From Methanococcoides alaskense (GTDB lineage: Archaea; Halobacteriota; Methanosarcinia; Methanosarcinales; Methanosarcinaceae), in the NCBI RefSeq assembly GCF_031454185.1, contig NZ_JAVDQI010000009.1:1-64000 (forward strand): DNA of 64,000 nt. Direction: 5' to 3'. Positions 25,291-34,540 of this stretch are shown here, piece after piece; within the stretch, counting starts at the first letter, position 1, and every line of letters begins with the position of its first letter. A program made the position numbers and the translations under genes. Under the pieces are notes generated by a model that was given only the letters and a program-made list of their open reading frames with translations, was not told where the DNA came from and did not search any database.

Positions 25291-26025
25291 ATGGAGCCTG
25301 ATGTACAAACTGCACTATTTTCAACCCTAAATGGTATTATTGCCATTGACGGTTCGGTCAAGCTTCAAATAATGGAGTTCTTGTACGAGAATGCACAATC
25401 TTTTGATGATATCGTAAAGCATACAGGAAAAGCAAAATCAACGATATCCGTACATCTGAAAGATCTAAAGGCAAGTCATCTACTTGAAGAACATGTGGAC
25501 CCTGATGACAGGCGCAAAAAGACATATGTCATGTGCTCACAATATGCCGCATGTTCACAAAAACCAGTATTCGACCATTACAGAAAGAACCTGGAAGAAT
25601 TTACCTCGAGCTTCGATAGTGAAGGAAAGCTTCTCATATCAATATTCCAGACAGTACAAAGCGGTTTTCAGGCACAGGGATTCAACCACACGCCAATAAT
25701 GGAAAATATCGGACAGGATATAGGAATGAAGATCGCCGAAACATTCGCTTCAACTGATATCGAAGGATTGTTCGAGGAAGTTGCGGATTACTGGCAAAGG
25801 TATAAAATGGGCAAACTCGCCATTGTATCCCATGATCCTCTCATTATCAATATAAAGGACAGTTTTATCTGCGAAGGTACGAAGAACATAGGCCAGACAT
25901 TATGCTCTTTTAATGAAGGCATACTTCAGGGAATTATCCTAAATAGATTGAACCTGCAATGCAACATCGTAGAAACTGAATGTTGTGGAACAGGTTATGG
26001 ACACTGCCTCTTTGTTATGCAATAA
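25291..26025 (+). CDS. msvR: MsvR-type redox regulator (winged helix plus V4R domain)
   Basis: This 244-residue protein is made of an ArsR-like winged helix (about 10-85, with TISVHLKDLKASHLL as recognition helix) and a V4R domain (about 120-240) containing the Cys cluster CNIVETECCGTGYGHCLF. MsvR proteins are methanogen regulators that bind DNA when reduced and lose binding on oxidation of V4R cysteines, controlling oxidative-stress genes and themselves. The start at 25291 (MEPDVQ) agrees with the TATA position. The operator-like repeat at 25243 supports autoregulation. It stands alone. Confidence 0.85.
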   Translation: MEPDVQTALFSTLNGIIAIDGSVKLQIMEFLYENAQSFDDIVKHTGKAKSTISVHLKDLKASHLLEEHVDPDDRRKKTYVMCSQYAACSQKPVFDHYRKNLEEFTSSFDSEGKLLISIFQTVQSGFQAQGFNHTPIMENIGQDIGMKIAETFASTDIEGLFEEVADYWQRYKMGKLAIVSHDPLIINIKDSFICEGTKNIGQTLCSFNEGILQGIILNRLNLQCNIVETECCGTGYGHCLFVMQ

Positions 26026-26163
26026 CTACCCTTACAAATATACTCAATGCATAGGAATGAAACTGCAAGCTATCTATCAAACCTTTATACGATCATATTA
26101 TAGATAAGGTAAAAAAGGGTAAGATCAGACAAGATCACCAAAGGGACTTGTCTGTCGATCAAC

Positions 26164-26853
26164 TTAACGAGTTCCTTTGATAACGCCAATTTCTGCATTC
26201 AGCAAAGGACCTATCTCTGCCACGATACCCGGACCATCCGTTTTCTCACGACATACTATCAGATTCTCAAGCAGACCAAGCCTTTCAATGCCGTAAATAT
26301 CCTTGCCATGCCCCTTTTTCTTAATAGCACTCTTAAGTTCGGAACGTGTAACTGAATTCACGGTCAGACGGTCAGTTGGCAATTTCTTCCAGCTCCAGAA
26401 AAGGTCAACCTGCTTCTTCGTAAAAGAAGCGAACGTACCATCTTCCTGTTTTAATACTCTGATATATACCGGCAGGTAAGGTATAAGACCAAACCTCGAT
26501 GCTATCTGCGGACAGGTGCCAGCCCCAAGAACACTGAGCTCAGAGGATGGGATCTTTAAACTGATACCGATATCAACTGTTATGCCATCCTCATCAATGG
26601 AAGAAATGAAGCCTCTATAAACTGCTTTATCATCTACATAGGTCACCGGAGTGCCGAACTTTTCCTTAAGGAAATTAATAGCGAACTCACCATCATCTCC
26701 ACTAGCAGCTACCTGAAGCCATCCATCCGGACCCAGAGATACCTCAGCTTTCGCATCGAGGTCTTTCAATTCATTTTCCAGCATAAAGGAAGCAGAGCTT
26801 AATGCGCGTTCTACATTGCCGTAGATCTTGATGGTCAAAATTGCGGTTTCCAT
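26164..26853 (-). CDS. DUF2110 family protein
   Basis: This 229-residue archaeal protein of unknown function matches the DUF2110 family across its length: an N-terminal alpha/beta domain (METAILTIKIYGNVERAL), a middle beta-barrel-like segment (VYRGFISSIDEDGITVDIGI, which resembles an RNA-binding OB or S1 fold) and a C-terminal part (GKDIYGIERLGLLENLIVCREKTDGPG). A role in RNA metabolism is possible but not shown. It lies 24 bases downstream of the winged-helix gene at 26878 on the same strand, so the two are probably co-transcribed. Confidence 0.8.
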   Translation of the reverse strand: METAILTIKIYGNVERALSSASFMLENELKDLDAKAEVSLGPDGWLQVAASGDDGEFAINFLKEKFGTPVTYVDDKAVYRGFISSIDEDGITVDIGISLKIPSSELSVLGAGTCPQIASRFGLIPYLPVYIRVLKQEDGTFASFTKKQVDLFWSWKKLPTDRLTVNSVTRSELKSAIKKKGHGKDIYGIERLGLLENLIVCREKTDGPGIVAEIGPLLNAEIGVIKGTR

Positions 26854-26877
26854 GGGTACTCATTGAATAGCAAGCAT

Positions 26878-27432
26878 TTAACCGTTTTTGTTCAGAAGGG
26901 AAGAAAATACATCCCTTGTAGTGTCATAAGCCTTGATGGCCTCACCAGCCACAGGTGTTTCTGCAGAATCGATCATATCACTTATCATTGCCATATCACG
27001 ACTGAACGGCCCAAGCTTCCTCTTGATAGTAGCCGCATCAGCGCCTGAGTCTATAAGTTCTTTATAGATACCCTCTATTTTAAGGCGCAACTTTTTGACC
27101 ATATCAAGTATCTCAGCAGAAGCTGTATCAAGTTCCGATCCACTTACTTCATGGCGCTCTTCGACATCATATTCATCAGGAAGCTCACCATCAAGAGAAA
27201 TTATGAGATCCTTAAGGATCGATACAACATTGACCCCTTTTTCCGTCAACTCGACATATTTGATACGCCCTTCAAGTGAAAATTGAACAAGTCCGTCCTC
27301 CTCCATTCTTGAAAGGATCTTGGTCGTGTGGGCAAATGTTGAATTGATCTCTTTTGTGATAACGGAACCATAGGTCCTACCATAGAACCATATCGCAAGC
27401 AAGGCAAGTGTTGGTTTTTCTTGAAGGAACAA
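26878..27432 (-). CDS. MarR-like winged-helix protein
   Basis: This protein of about 184 residues has an N-terminal winged helix (KEINSTFAHTTKILSRMEEDGLVQF, wing EGRIKYVELTEKGV) and a long helical C-terminal part with a coiled-coil character (AEILDMVKKLRLKIEGIYKEL). The start is uncertain: TTG at 27432 is used, but the open frame runs further upstream and no ATG is available. The TATA-like TTATATATTTAT at about 27470 leaves room for a start near 27432. It probably regulates itself and the DUF2110 gene downstream. Confidence 0.7.
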   Translation of the reverse strand: MFLQEKPTLALLAIWFYGRTYGSVITKEINSTFAHTTKILSRMEEDGLVQFSLEGRIKYVELTEKGVNVVSILKDLIISLDGELPDEYDVEERHEVSGSELDTASAEILDMVKKLRLKIEGIYKELIDSGADAATIKRKLGPFSRDMAMISDMIDSAETPVAGEAIKAYDTTRDVFSSLLNKNG

Positions 27433-27592
27433 ATATTCAGGACTTATTTTTGGCAGACTGATTCCCCCATAAATATATAAGATTCATAATAGATTATAGT
27501 TAATTCAACATTAACTAATTCGATATATATATTACTTTCTATAATACATGGATCGAGCTCAGACCATACTAAAATGGTCAAAGGTTAAGGAG

Positions 27593-28759
27593 TTAAAAAC
27601 CCCTTAAGACATCTTTGATCGTATCGATATTTGCATCGGTTTTGAATGAAATTCCAGTAAAATGTGTCCTTGAGACGTTGGCCCCGGTGTCCCTAAGAGC
27701 GGCAATGAACATGTCCATTGCGGGTGCGGAGACTCCGATCATCTTACAAATTACGTGCTGGTCATAGAAGAAAGGAATATCCAGTTCATCTCTGCATGCC
27801 AGGACAAGCTTCTTTGCCTGCTCTTTCGTTCCAAGAGGTCTTTCTTCGATCTCCAGGAGAACCTCATCACAATACTGGGTTTCATGTAATTGTCCCAACC
27901 ACAGAGGACCTGCAATATGGACATCTTTCCCACAAGAGCTACAATGAGCGCTGATGGATATGGCCATTCCATGAGATACCTCCCTATGACCACAGTGCTC
28001 GCAATGAGACAGGAATCCAAGATCCTTAAGAGCTTTATCTGCCAGCTTAGCACCTTTTTTAACCTGAAGATAAGTGCGCACATAATGTCTTGTAGCGTGA
28101 GATAGCAAGGGGATCATACCTTTGTCATGTTTGGCAAGTTCTCTCGCGATCTTTCCAAGAAGGATACGAACACCCATCTCACTGTGAAATTCATTGTTCA
28201 ATGGCACAGCGGCATATTTTCTCATCCCTGAATTAAAATGAGCACCACAAAGCGGAGCTGTGTCTGTCGCAGTAACCTCTAAAAAATGAACTGCCGACCT
28301 TGTAGCCGCATCAAGATAAGGAGCCGGGGTTCCAAAGGGATCGAGATCCACTATATTGAAACGCCTCTCGTGCATCAGTACATTGGCGTTCTTGCAAGTA
28401 GCTTCCGCACTATCAGAAACCCCTGCAAGCTCAATGTTCTCAAGAATAAGCTCGTGAGCATCATCACTCCAGTCGTTCAATATCGAAGTGATGCCCACCT
28501 CATTGGCAATCCTCAATCCCCTGATGCCTGATGCAGACATCGCATCAAGATAAGTAATGTCCTTGAGCTCCATATCCTTTTTGAGAAGAATACGTTTAGC
28601 ACAAGCTGAGGTTGCTGCAACCGAGATGTCCCGATTCAATTCCATATGAGGATTGTAGAATACCGGTGCTTCAGAAGGTGGAAATGGAACCCCTTCCGGA
28701 GGAACCGGCACAGAGACTGTCGTACTACCCTCTGTGACCTTAGTGCTCAACATTTGCAT
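27593..28759 (-). CDS. trm1: tRNA (guanine26-N2)-dimethyltransferase Trm1
   Basis: This 388-residue enzyme makes N2,N2-dimethylguanosine at position 26 of tRNA from SAM. It has PVFYNPHMELNRDISVAA (family N-terminus), LDAMSASGIRGLRIANE (SAM motif), VDLDPFGTPAPYLDAA (catalytic D-P-F/PPY-like motif) and the C-terminal zinc-type cysteines (HCEHCGHRE, HCSSCGKD). All features are intact. The gene for a cupredoxin-like lipoprotein lies just upstream on the same strand, only 24 bases away. Confidence 0.95.
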   Translation of the reverse strand: MQMLSTKVTEGSTTVSVPVPPEGVPFPPSEAPVFYNPHMELNRDISVAATSACAKRILLKKDMELKDITYLDAMSASGIRGLRIANEVGITSILNDWSDDAHELILENIELAGVSDSAEATCKNANVLMHERRFNIVDLDPFGTPAPYLDAATRSAVHFLEVTATDTAPLCGAHFNSGMRKYAAVPLNNEFHSEMGVRILLGKIARELAKHDKGMIPLLSHATRHYVRTYLQVKKGAKLADKALKDLGFLSHCEHCGHREVSHGMAISISAHCSSCGKDVHIAGPLWLGQLHETQYCDEVLLEIEERPLGTKEQAKKLVLACRDELDIPFFYDQHVICKMIGVSAPAMDMFIAALRDTGANVSRTHFTGISFKTDANIDTIKDVLRGF

Positions 28760-28783
28760 ATTGGAACGTGTAACAGAACAACA

Positions 28784-29263
28784 TCATTTAACAATAACGG
28801 TACCATCCATTCTTGGCTGGCCGAGAATGCTGTAATTGTATGTTCCTTCTTCAGTGAAGGTATAATTGAAAGGTACCCCATAATTTATGGTATGGTTCTC
28901 CCACAACCCATCTTCACTGACAAGAGTGAACCGTTTCCTATCACCGCCATTCTGCCGATTGTTCCAATAAACGGTATCCTCTTTATTGATCTCAAGTAAA
29001 GCAGGTCGTGACAAATAATTATCAAGCGTAATAGAATAGATCCTTGGCTCGATCATTTCTTCAGAGACATTTTCAGAAATATCTTCAGAGACATTTTCAG
29101 AAATATCTTCATCCGGAATATCTCCGGAGATAACATCATCTGAAACATTGGTTTCCCCACCATCAATATCGTCGCCACTGTCACCTATGCAGCCTGCTGC
29201 AAAAATACACATGGTCGCCAACAATAATATTAGCATTTTATTGTTCATTTTCTTCACACTCAT
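28784..29263 (-). CDS. Lipoprotein with cupredoxin-like domain lacking copper ligands
   Basis: This 159-residue protein (start 29263, or Met6 at 29248) has a lipoprotein signal with lipobox FAAGC, then an acidic low-complexity linker with a tandem ISENVSED repeat, and a C-terminal domain of about 85 residues. That domain follows plastocyanin-like sequence (VYWNNRQNG, FTLVSEDGLWENH, FNYTFTEEGTYNYS, PRMDGTVIV). The positions of the copper ligands His, Cys and His read Arg/Lys, Ile and Gln; only the Met remains. It is therefore probably a structural or non-copper cupredoxin at the cell surface. Confidence 0.75.
   Translation of the reverse strand: MSVKKMNNKMLILLLATMCIFAAGCIGDSGDDIDGGETNVSDDVISGDIPDEDISENVSEDISENVSEEMIEPRIYSITLDNYLSRPALLEINKEDTVYWNNRQNGGDRKRFTLVSEDGLWENHTINYGVPFNYTFTEEGTYNYSILGQPRMDGTVIVK
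29058..29105 (-). repeat. 24-bp tandem repeat, two copies
   Basis: Two perfect 24-base units inside the lipoprotein linker encode SENVSEDI-type octapeptides. Copy number may vary between strains. Confidence 0.85.
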
Positions 29264-29393
29264 ATTTTGTTTTCAAGAATTATAAAGGTAGCCACACAGT
29301 AACGCAGATATCTATTTAAGTTGCAATACCAATTCAAAAACCCTTTTGATCATTATTTGATGTGTACATATATGCAAAAAGAGGTGAAATGAA

Positions 29394-29972
29394 TTGACTG
29401 AAAAAAACAGTGTTGGAGAAAAGATCCGCCAATTCCGTGAAGACCGTGATATGACAGTGGAAGAACTGGCAAATGAAAGTCAGAGCAATGTGGAACTAAT
29501 AGAAAAGCTTGAAGCGGGAGAGCTCATCCCGTCATTAACACCTCTTTTGAAGATCGCACGTGCCCTCGGAGTGCGTCTTGGGACATTCCTTGACGACACA
29601 CCACAAAAAGGCCCCAGGATAAACCGTAATGGAGAAGCAAAGAACGTGGTCCGCTTTTCAGGTAAATGTGCATCCTGTGAAGAAAGCGCACTTGATTTTT
29701 GCTCACTTGCTGCTGATAAGCAGGACAGGCATATGGAGCCCTTCATTATTGATGTCCACCCCTGCAAAGATGTAAATGAACCGGTATTGTCATCCCACGA
29801 AGGTGAAGAGTTCATTTATGTGCTCGAGGGAGATATCGAAGTATCCTATGGCAAGGATAAGCACACCCTGACAAAAGGCGACAGCATCTACTATGATTCC
29901 ATCGTTCCGCATGACCTCCATGCAGCAGGAAAGGAATCAAAGATACTGGCAGTTGTTTATACCCCACTCTAA
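29394..29972 (+). CDS. XRE-family regulator with cupin domain
   Basis: This 192-residue protein has an N-terminal helix-turn-helix (EKIRQFREDRDMTVEELA, QSNVELIEKLEAGELIPSL) and a C-terminal cupin (HEGEEFIYVLEGDIEVSYG, GDSIYYDSIVPHDLHA). Such proteins usually sense a small ligand in the cupin and control the neighbouring operon. A middle segment contains CASCEESALDFC, possibly metal-binding. The start is TTG, with AGAGGTGAAATGAA giving a strong site. It is the first gene of an operon with the thioesterase and acyl-CoA ligase downstream. Confidence 0.88.
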   Translation: MTEKNSVGEKIRQFREDRDMTVEELANESQSNVELIEKLEAGELIPSLTPLLKIARALGVRLGTFLDDTPQKGPRINRNGEAKNVVRFSGKCASCEESALDFCSLAADKQDRHMEPFIIDVHPCKDVNEPVLSSHEGEEFIYVLEGDIEVSYGKDKHTLTKGDSIYYDSIVPHDLHAAGKESKILAVVYTPL

Positions 29973-29982
29973 AGGAGGAGAA

Positions 29983-30396
29983 ATGTTCGTTACCACTGTT
30001 ACCCCAAGATTCGGCAATATCGATGGCTTGGGACACGTAAACAATACAGTTCTTCCCGAATGGTTCGAACTGGCAAGGAATCCGATATTCCGTATGTTCG
30101 AGCCAGATCTCGACCTGAGTCATGAAAAATGGGGACTGATAATGGCAAGGATAGATTTTGATTTCCTCGGTGAGATATTCTTCAATGGCGATGTGGAGAT
30201 AAGGACATATGTAAAAAGATTGGGGAACAAATCCTTTACGTTGCATCACGAAGCCTGGCAAAGAGGAGAACTTAAGACAAAAGGAGACGCCGTGCTGGTG
30301 TGCTATGATTTTGTCAATAAGAGGTCAAAGCCTTTACCTGAGGACATAAAGGAAGCTTTGGCAGAACACCTGATCCCTGAGGATAAAAACGAATAA
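29983..30396 (+). CDS. Hot-dog fold acyl-CoA thioesterase (4HBT type)
   Basis: This 137-residue protein starts at 29983 after AAAGGAGGAGAA, ten bases past the upstream stop. The 4-hydroxybenzoyl-CoA thioesterase-like core is visible: TPRFGNIDGLGHVNNTVLPEWFELAR (catalytic Asp region and the conserved HVNN helix), then IDFDFLGEIFFNGDVEIRTYVKRLGNKSFTLHHE. It hydrolyses an acyl-CoA of unknown kind. Its position between the XRE-cupin gene and an acyl-CoA ligase suggests a shared substrate. Confidence 0.88.
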   Translation: MFVTTVTPRFGNIDGLGHVNNTVLPEWFELARNPIFRMFEPDLDLSHEKWGLIMARIDFDFLGEIFFNGDVEIRTYVKRLGNKSFTLHHEAWQRGELKTKGDAVLVCYDFVNKRSKPLPEDIKEALAEHLIPEDKNE

Positions 30397-30418
30397 AATT
30401 AAAAAGGATCTGATATCA

Positions 30419-32056
30419 ATGCCATTTACTAAAGCTACCATTGGAGAGTTCTTTGAAGACCAGGTAAGAAAGGATCCGAACAGGGACTTTATAGTCTATC
30501 CTGACCGGAACTTACGATTCTCATACAGTGAATTCAATGACAGGGTCGATGATCTTGCAAAAGGACTCATATCCATTGGCATTACGAAAGGCGATAACGT
30601 TGGAATCTGGGCACGAAATGTGCCTGACTGGCTGACCTTCCTTTTTGCAACAGCAAAGATCGGTGCGGTGCTCGTTACCGTAAATACTGCGTACAAGAGC
30701 CACGAACTTGCATATGTAATGAAACAATCGGATATGAAGGCACTTGCCATCGTTGACAGGTTCAGGGACGTTGACTATGTGGAAACAGTATATGAGCTGG
30801 TACCTGAACTAAAGTTATGTAAAAGAGGGAACCTTAAAAGTAAAGAGTATCCCAAACTTGAAAGTGTTATCTTCATAGGTCAGGAAAAGCACAGGGGAAT
30901 GTACAACACAGCAGAAATGCTTCTGCTTGGAAAGTATTCAGACAGAGAAGAACTTGATCGTCTCAAGGGAACACTGGACTGCAAAGATGTCATCAACATG
31001 CAATACACATCAGGAACCACAGGATTCCCGAAAGGTGTTATGCTGACACACGAGAATATCCTTAACAACGGATATTACATCGGAGAAAGGCAAAAGTTCA
31101 CAGAGGAAGACAGATTATGCCTTCCTGTTCCATTGTTCCATTGTTTTGGAATAGTACTTGGAGTTCTCGCAACCCTCACCCACGGCGGTACGCTTGTAAT
31201 GATAGAACTCTTCGACCCCCTTCTGGTGCTTGCAGCGGTACAGAAAGAAAAATGTACTGCCCTTTATGGAGTACCCACGATGTTCATTGCAGAGTTCTCA
31301 CACCCGATGTTCGAAATGTTCGACATGTCCTCACTGAGAACGGGCATCATGGCAGGGTCCCCATGCCCGATAGAGGCCATGAAAAAAGTTATCAACGAAA
31401 TGAACTGCAAGGACATTACCATAGCCTATGGCCTCACAGAAGCTTCTCCGGTATTTACCCAGACAAGTACAGATGATCCCATTGAACGCCGTGTGAGCAC
31501 AGTAGGAACAGCAATGGAACATATCGATGTAAAGATAGTGGATCCTGAAACCGGTGAGATTGTAGGACCGAATGAGCAGGGAGAGATATGCTGTCGTGGT
31601 TACAATGTCATGAAAGGCTACTACAATATGCCTGAGATGACAGAGAAGGCCATCGATGAGGATGGATGGCTGCACAGCGGAGATCTCGCTACCGTTGACG
31701 AGGAAGGTTACTACCGCATTACCGGAAGGATAAAGGATATGATCATCCGTGGCGGAGAAAATATCTACCCAAGGGAGATAGAAGAATTCCTTTACACCAT
31801 CGAAGGAATTAAAGATGCACAGGTAATTGGCATCCCCGATGAGAAATACGGTGAGATAGTAGGGGCTTTCGTTGAACTCAATGAGGGTTCAAAGCTCACA
31901 CCGGAAGATATCAGGGATTTCAGCATCACAAAGATAGCACGCTATAAAGTGCCAAAACACATCTTCATTGTAGATGAATATCCACTTACAGCAAGCGGAA
32001 AAGTTCAGAAGTTCAAGCTTAGGGAAATGGCTGTTGAGTTGATGGAACAAAACTGA
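30419..32056 (+). CDS. AMP-forming acyl-CoA synthetase
   Basis: This 545-residue adenylate-forming enzyme activates a carboxylic acid to acyl-AMP and then acyl-CoA. Motifs are intact: P-loop MQYTSGTTGFPKGVM, AYGLTEASP, DGWLHSGDLATVDEEGYYRITGRIKDMIIRGGENIYP and the C-terminal lysine motif SGKVQKFKLR. Its length and order resemble medium/long-chain fatty-acid CoA ligases (FadD/FadK-like). Archaeal lipids are not acyl-based, so the substrate here is unclear. GGATCTGATATCA precedes the ATG. It is the last gene of the operon and is followed by a terminator hairpin. Confidence 0.92.
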   Translation: MPFTKATIGEFFEDQVRKDPNRDFIVYPDRNLRFSYSEFNDRVDDLAKGLISIGITKGDNVGIWARNVPDWLTFLFATAKIGAVLVTVNTAYKSHELAYVMKQSDMKALAIVDRFRDVDYVETVYELVPELKLCKRGNLKSKEYPKLESVIFIGQEKHRGMYNTAEMLLLGKYSDREELDRLKGTLDCKDVINMQYTSGTTGFPKGVMLTHENILNNGYYIGERQKFTEEDRLCLPVPLFHCFGIVLGVLATLTHGGTLVMIELFDPLLVLAAVQKEKCTALYGVPTMFIAEFSHPMFEMFDMSSLRTGIMAGSPCPIEAMKKVINEMNCKDITIAYGLTEASPVFTQTSTDDPIERRVSTVGTAMEHIDVKIVDPETGEIVGPNEQGEICCRGYNVMKGYYNMPEMTEKAIDEDGWLHSGDLATVDEEGYYRITGRIKDMIIRGGENIYPREIEEFLYTIEGIKDAQVIGIPDEKYGEIVGAFVELNEGSKLTPEDIRDFSITKIARYKVPKHIFIVDEYPLTASGKVQKFKLREMAVELMEQN

Positions 32057-32077
32057 CCGACCATATCGCAGCATATA

Positions 32078-32100
32078 GGGAGCTAAAAGCTCCCCCCTTT
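32078..32100 (+). terminator. Hairpin after the acyl-CoA ligase operon
   Basis: A perfect 7-bp stem (GGGAGCT and AGCTCCC, loop AAA) is followed by CCC and TTT. It fits an intrinsic-like terminator for the operon 29394-32056. Confidence 0.6.
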
Positions 32101-32243
32101 ACTATATTTATTAATAAAACAATCACAAAATATATTAAGTTGTGAACTAACTACACGGATTAATTCATCACAATCATGATTATATGTGTGAACTTGATAC
32201 TTATTGGTCTAAAAATGATCATTTAAAAACGAAGGGATAATGA

Positions 32244-34508
32244 ATGACCTTTAAAGATGTGCCATTGGATCTAAAACTTTTATTGTATATAGTAATCGGC
32301 ATTATCATAGTCATGACATTCACTATGTCCCTGATCATTTCTACAACAACTGAACAGCATGAAGAACTGGTATACAAAGAAGCTGTTTCCCTTACGAAAA
32401 ATTATGCCTCTAATTTTGATGCGGATATGCGAGCCAATATGGCAATTGCCAGGGGTATTGCCAGCTCAATGAAAGGTTACAGACATGGGGATAGAGAAAT
32501 TGCCATTGGCATTGTCAAACAGACATTAGTAGATAATCCAAATCTTTTAGGAGCCTATGCAGGGTTCGAACCTAACGCTTTTGACCTAAATGATTCTGCA
32601 TATGCAAATACGAAATTTCACGATGAAACAGGTAGATTTCTCCCATACTGGAACCTGATCGGTGGAGATATCTTCCTCGAACCTCTTGTGCATTATGATT
32701 CCCTTGACTACTACCAGTTGCCAAAGGAACAAAAAAGGGATGTGCTGACAGAACCCTACCTGTATCGGGGAGAACTTATTGTAAGCTATGTTTCACCCAT
32801 TATGATCGATGGAGAATTTATCGGTATTGGCGGTGCAGATGTGTCTTTGGGCTACATCGATAAGGAAATATCCAACATTAAAATATTAGATTCAGGCTAT
32901 GCTTTCACTGTTAGTAATACCGGACTGTTCATATCCCACCCAGTTAAAGAATGGATCGGATCAAAGAGACTCTACGATTTCAAAGAGCCAGAAATACTGA
33001 AAATGGCAAAAGATATCGAAAATGGCAAAGGAGGTCATATCGAGATGATCGATCCTGTAACAGATAAGGAAGCTGTCGTTTTCTATGAACCGGTCAGAAC
33101 TGGTAATTTTTCCATGCTGGTCGTAGTTCCAAAAGAGGAAATGTATGCAGGTGTTACAGACATGCAGAATATATTGGTGGCCATATCTGCAACCGCAATT
33201 CTTTTTATGGGAACTATTGCGGTCTTTTCTGCACACAGGATAACAAAACCTATTAAAAATATAGTCAATGACTTTAAAGACATATCAGATACTGCTCTTA
33301 AAGGATCGTTTAACAAGCGAGCAAATACCGATATAGAAGTTGATTTTAAGGATATACCAGAGGGTTTGAACGATATACTTGATGCATTACAAAGATCGAA
33401 CGAGCTTAATGATGAATTGAAAAAAGTGGTTGAAAGCAGTCCTGTCATCGTATTCAAATGGAAGGCGCAGGAAGGATGGCCAGTAGAGATCATTTCGGAT
33501 AATATCAGTAATTTAGGATATGAGGCTCATGAGTTCATTGAGGGGGATCGTAATTATGACGATATTATTCACCCGGACTGCAAAAGGAATGTTGAAGTAG
33601 AATTTCAAAAGCTATACAATGGTGATTCCCCTTCCGTGAGTCTCGATTACAAGATCATAACCGGTGACGGAGAGACAAGATGGGTCAATGAAAGGACAAC
33701 CGTATTGCACGACAAAGAAGGGAATGTTGACCATCTGAGAGGACTTATTATTGATATTACTGACAAAAGGAATGCAGAGGACGCATTGATACACTTAATG
33801 ATGGAAGCAGAAGCAGCAAATAAAGCGAAAAGTGATTTTGTGGCAAACATGAGCCATGAACTAAGGACACCCCTTAATGCGATAATTGGATTTTCAGATC
33901 TGTTGAAAACAGAGATGTTCGGCAAACTTAATGAAAAACAGACCAAGTATGTCGGTAATGTTTTGATCAGCGGAAAACACCTGCTGACTCTTATCAATAA
34001 TATACTTGATATTTCGAAGATAGAAGCTGGAAAGATGCACTTGCGAAGCGAAGATCTTGAGCTCAATGAAATTATCGAAGATACGACCTCTATCCTTTCA
34101 CCCCTTGCTAACAAAAAGAGAATAAACTTATCCCACAGCATTGCTGATAATGTCATTACTACGAATGCTGACAAGACAATGTTCAAACAGATAATGTACA
34201 ATCTGGTAAGCAATGCCATTAAGTTCACACCTGAAGAGGGAAATATTACCATCAATGCATGGTCAATGGACAAGAAACTGTATGTCAATGTTGAAGATAC
34301 CGGAACCGGGATATCAAAGGACCATCTCGATGAAGTTTTCAAACCATTCATACAGGTCGGAGACTTTGCCACAAAAGAACAAGAAGGCACAGGCCTTGGC
34401 CTTGCTCTTGTGAAAAAACTAGTTGAGTTGCACGGTGGAGAAATATGGGTGGAAAGCGAGATGAACGAAGGCAGTACTTTCACCTTTACGATACCCGTTA
34501 ATAAATGA
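32244..34508 (+). CDS. Membrane Cache-PAS histidine kinase
   Basis: This 754-residue sensor kinase has a membrane helix (about 12-33), an extracellular double-Cache domain (about 38-300, with YAGFEPNAFDLND, YWNLIGGDIFLEPLVHYDSLDYYQLPK and PYLYRGELIVSYVSPI typical of dCache ligand-binding domains), a second helix (about 310-332), a HAMP-like linker, a PAS domain (about 395-515), HisKA with His538 (NMSHELRTPLNA) and an ATPase domain (DTGTGI, GTGLGLALVKK). The Cache domain should bind an external small molecule, perhaps an amine or amino acid. GAAGGGATAATGA precedes the ATG. No receiver protein is nearby. Confidence 0.92.
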   Translation: MTFKDVPLDLKLLLYIVIGIIIVMTFTMSLIISTTTEQHEELVYKEAVSLTKNYASNFDADMRANMAIARGIASSMKGYRHGDREIAIGIVKQTLVDNPNLLGAYAGFEPNAFDLNDSAYANTKFHDETGRFLPYWNLIGGDIFLEPLVHYDSLDYYQLPKEQKRDVLTEPYLYRGELIVSYVSPIMIDGEFIGIGGADVSLGYIDKEISNIKILDSGYAFTVSNTGLFISHPVKEWIGSKRLYDFKEPEILKMAKDIENGKGGHIEMIDPVTDKEAVVFYEPVRTGNFSMLVVVPKEEMYAGVTDMQNILVAISATAILFMGTIAVFSAHRITKPIKNIVNDFKDISDTALKGSFNKRANTDIEVDFKDIPEGLNDILDALQRSNELNDELKKVVESSPVIVFKWKAQEGWPVEIISDNISNLGYEAHEFIEGDRNYDDIIHPDCKRNVEVEFQKLYNGDSPSVSLDYKIITGDGETRWVNERTTVLHDKEGNVDHLRGLIIDITDKRNAEDALIHLMMEAEAANKAKSDFVANMSHELRTPLNAIIGFSDLLKTEMFGKLNEKQTKYVGNVLISGKHLLTLINNILDISKIEAGKMHLRSEDLELNEIIEDTTSILSPLANKKRINLSHSIADNVITTNADKTMFKQIMYNLVSNAIKFTPEEGNITINAWSMDKKLYVNVEDTGTGISKDHLDEVFKPFIQVGDFATKEQEGTGLGLALVKKLVELHGGEIWVESEMNEGSTFTFTIPVNK

Positions 34509-34540
34509 AAAATAAAAAGAAGAGCGCAGTGGATAAGTGG

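Noticed and set aside
26100..26165. GACAAG and CTTGTC arms near the end of the DUF2110 gene as a terminator
   Set aside because: The stem is only six pairs with a 13-base loop and no T-run follows.
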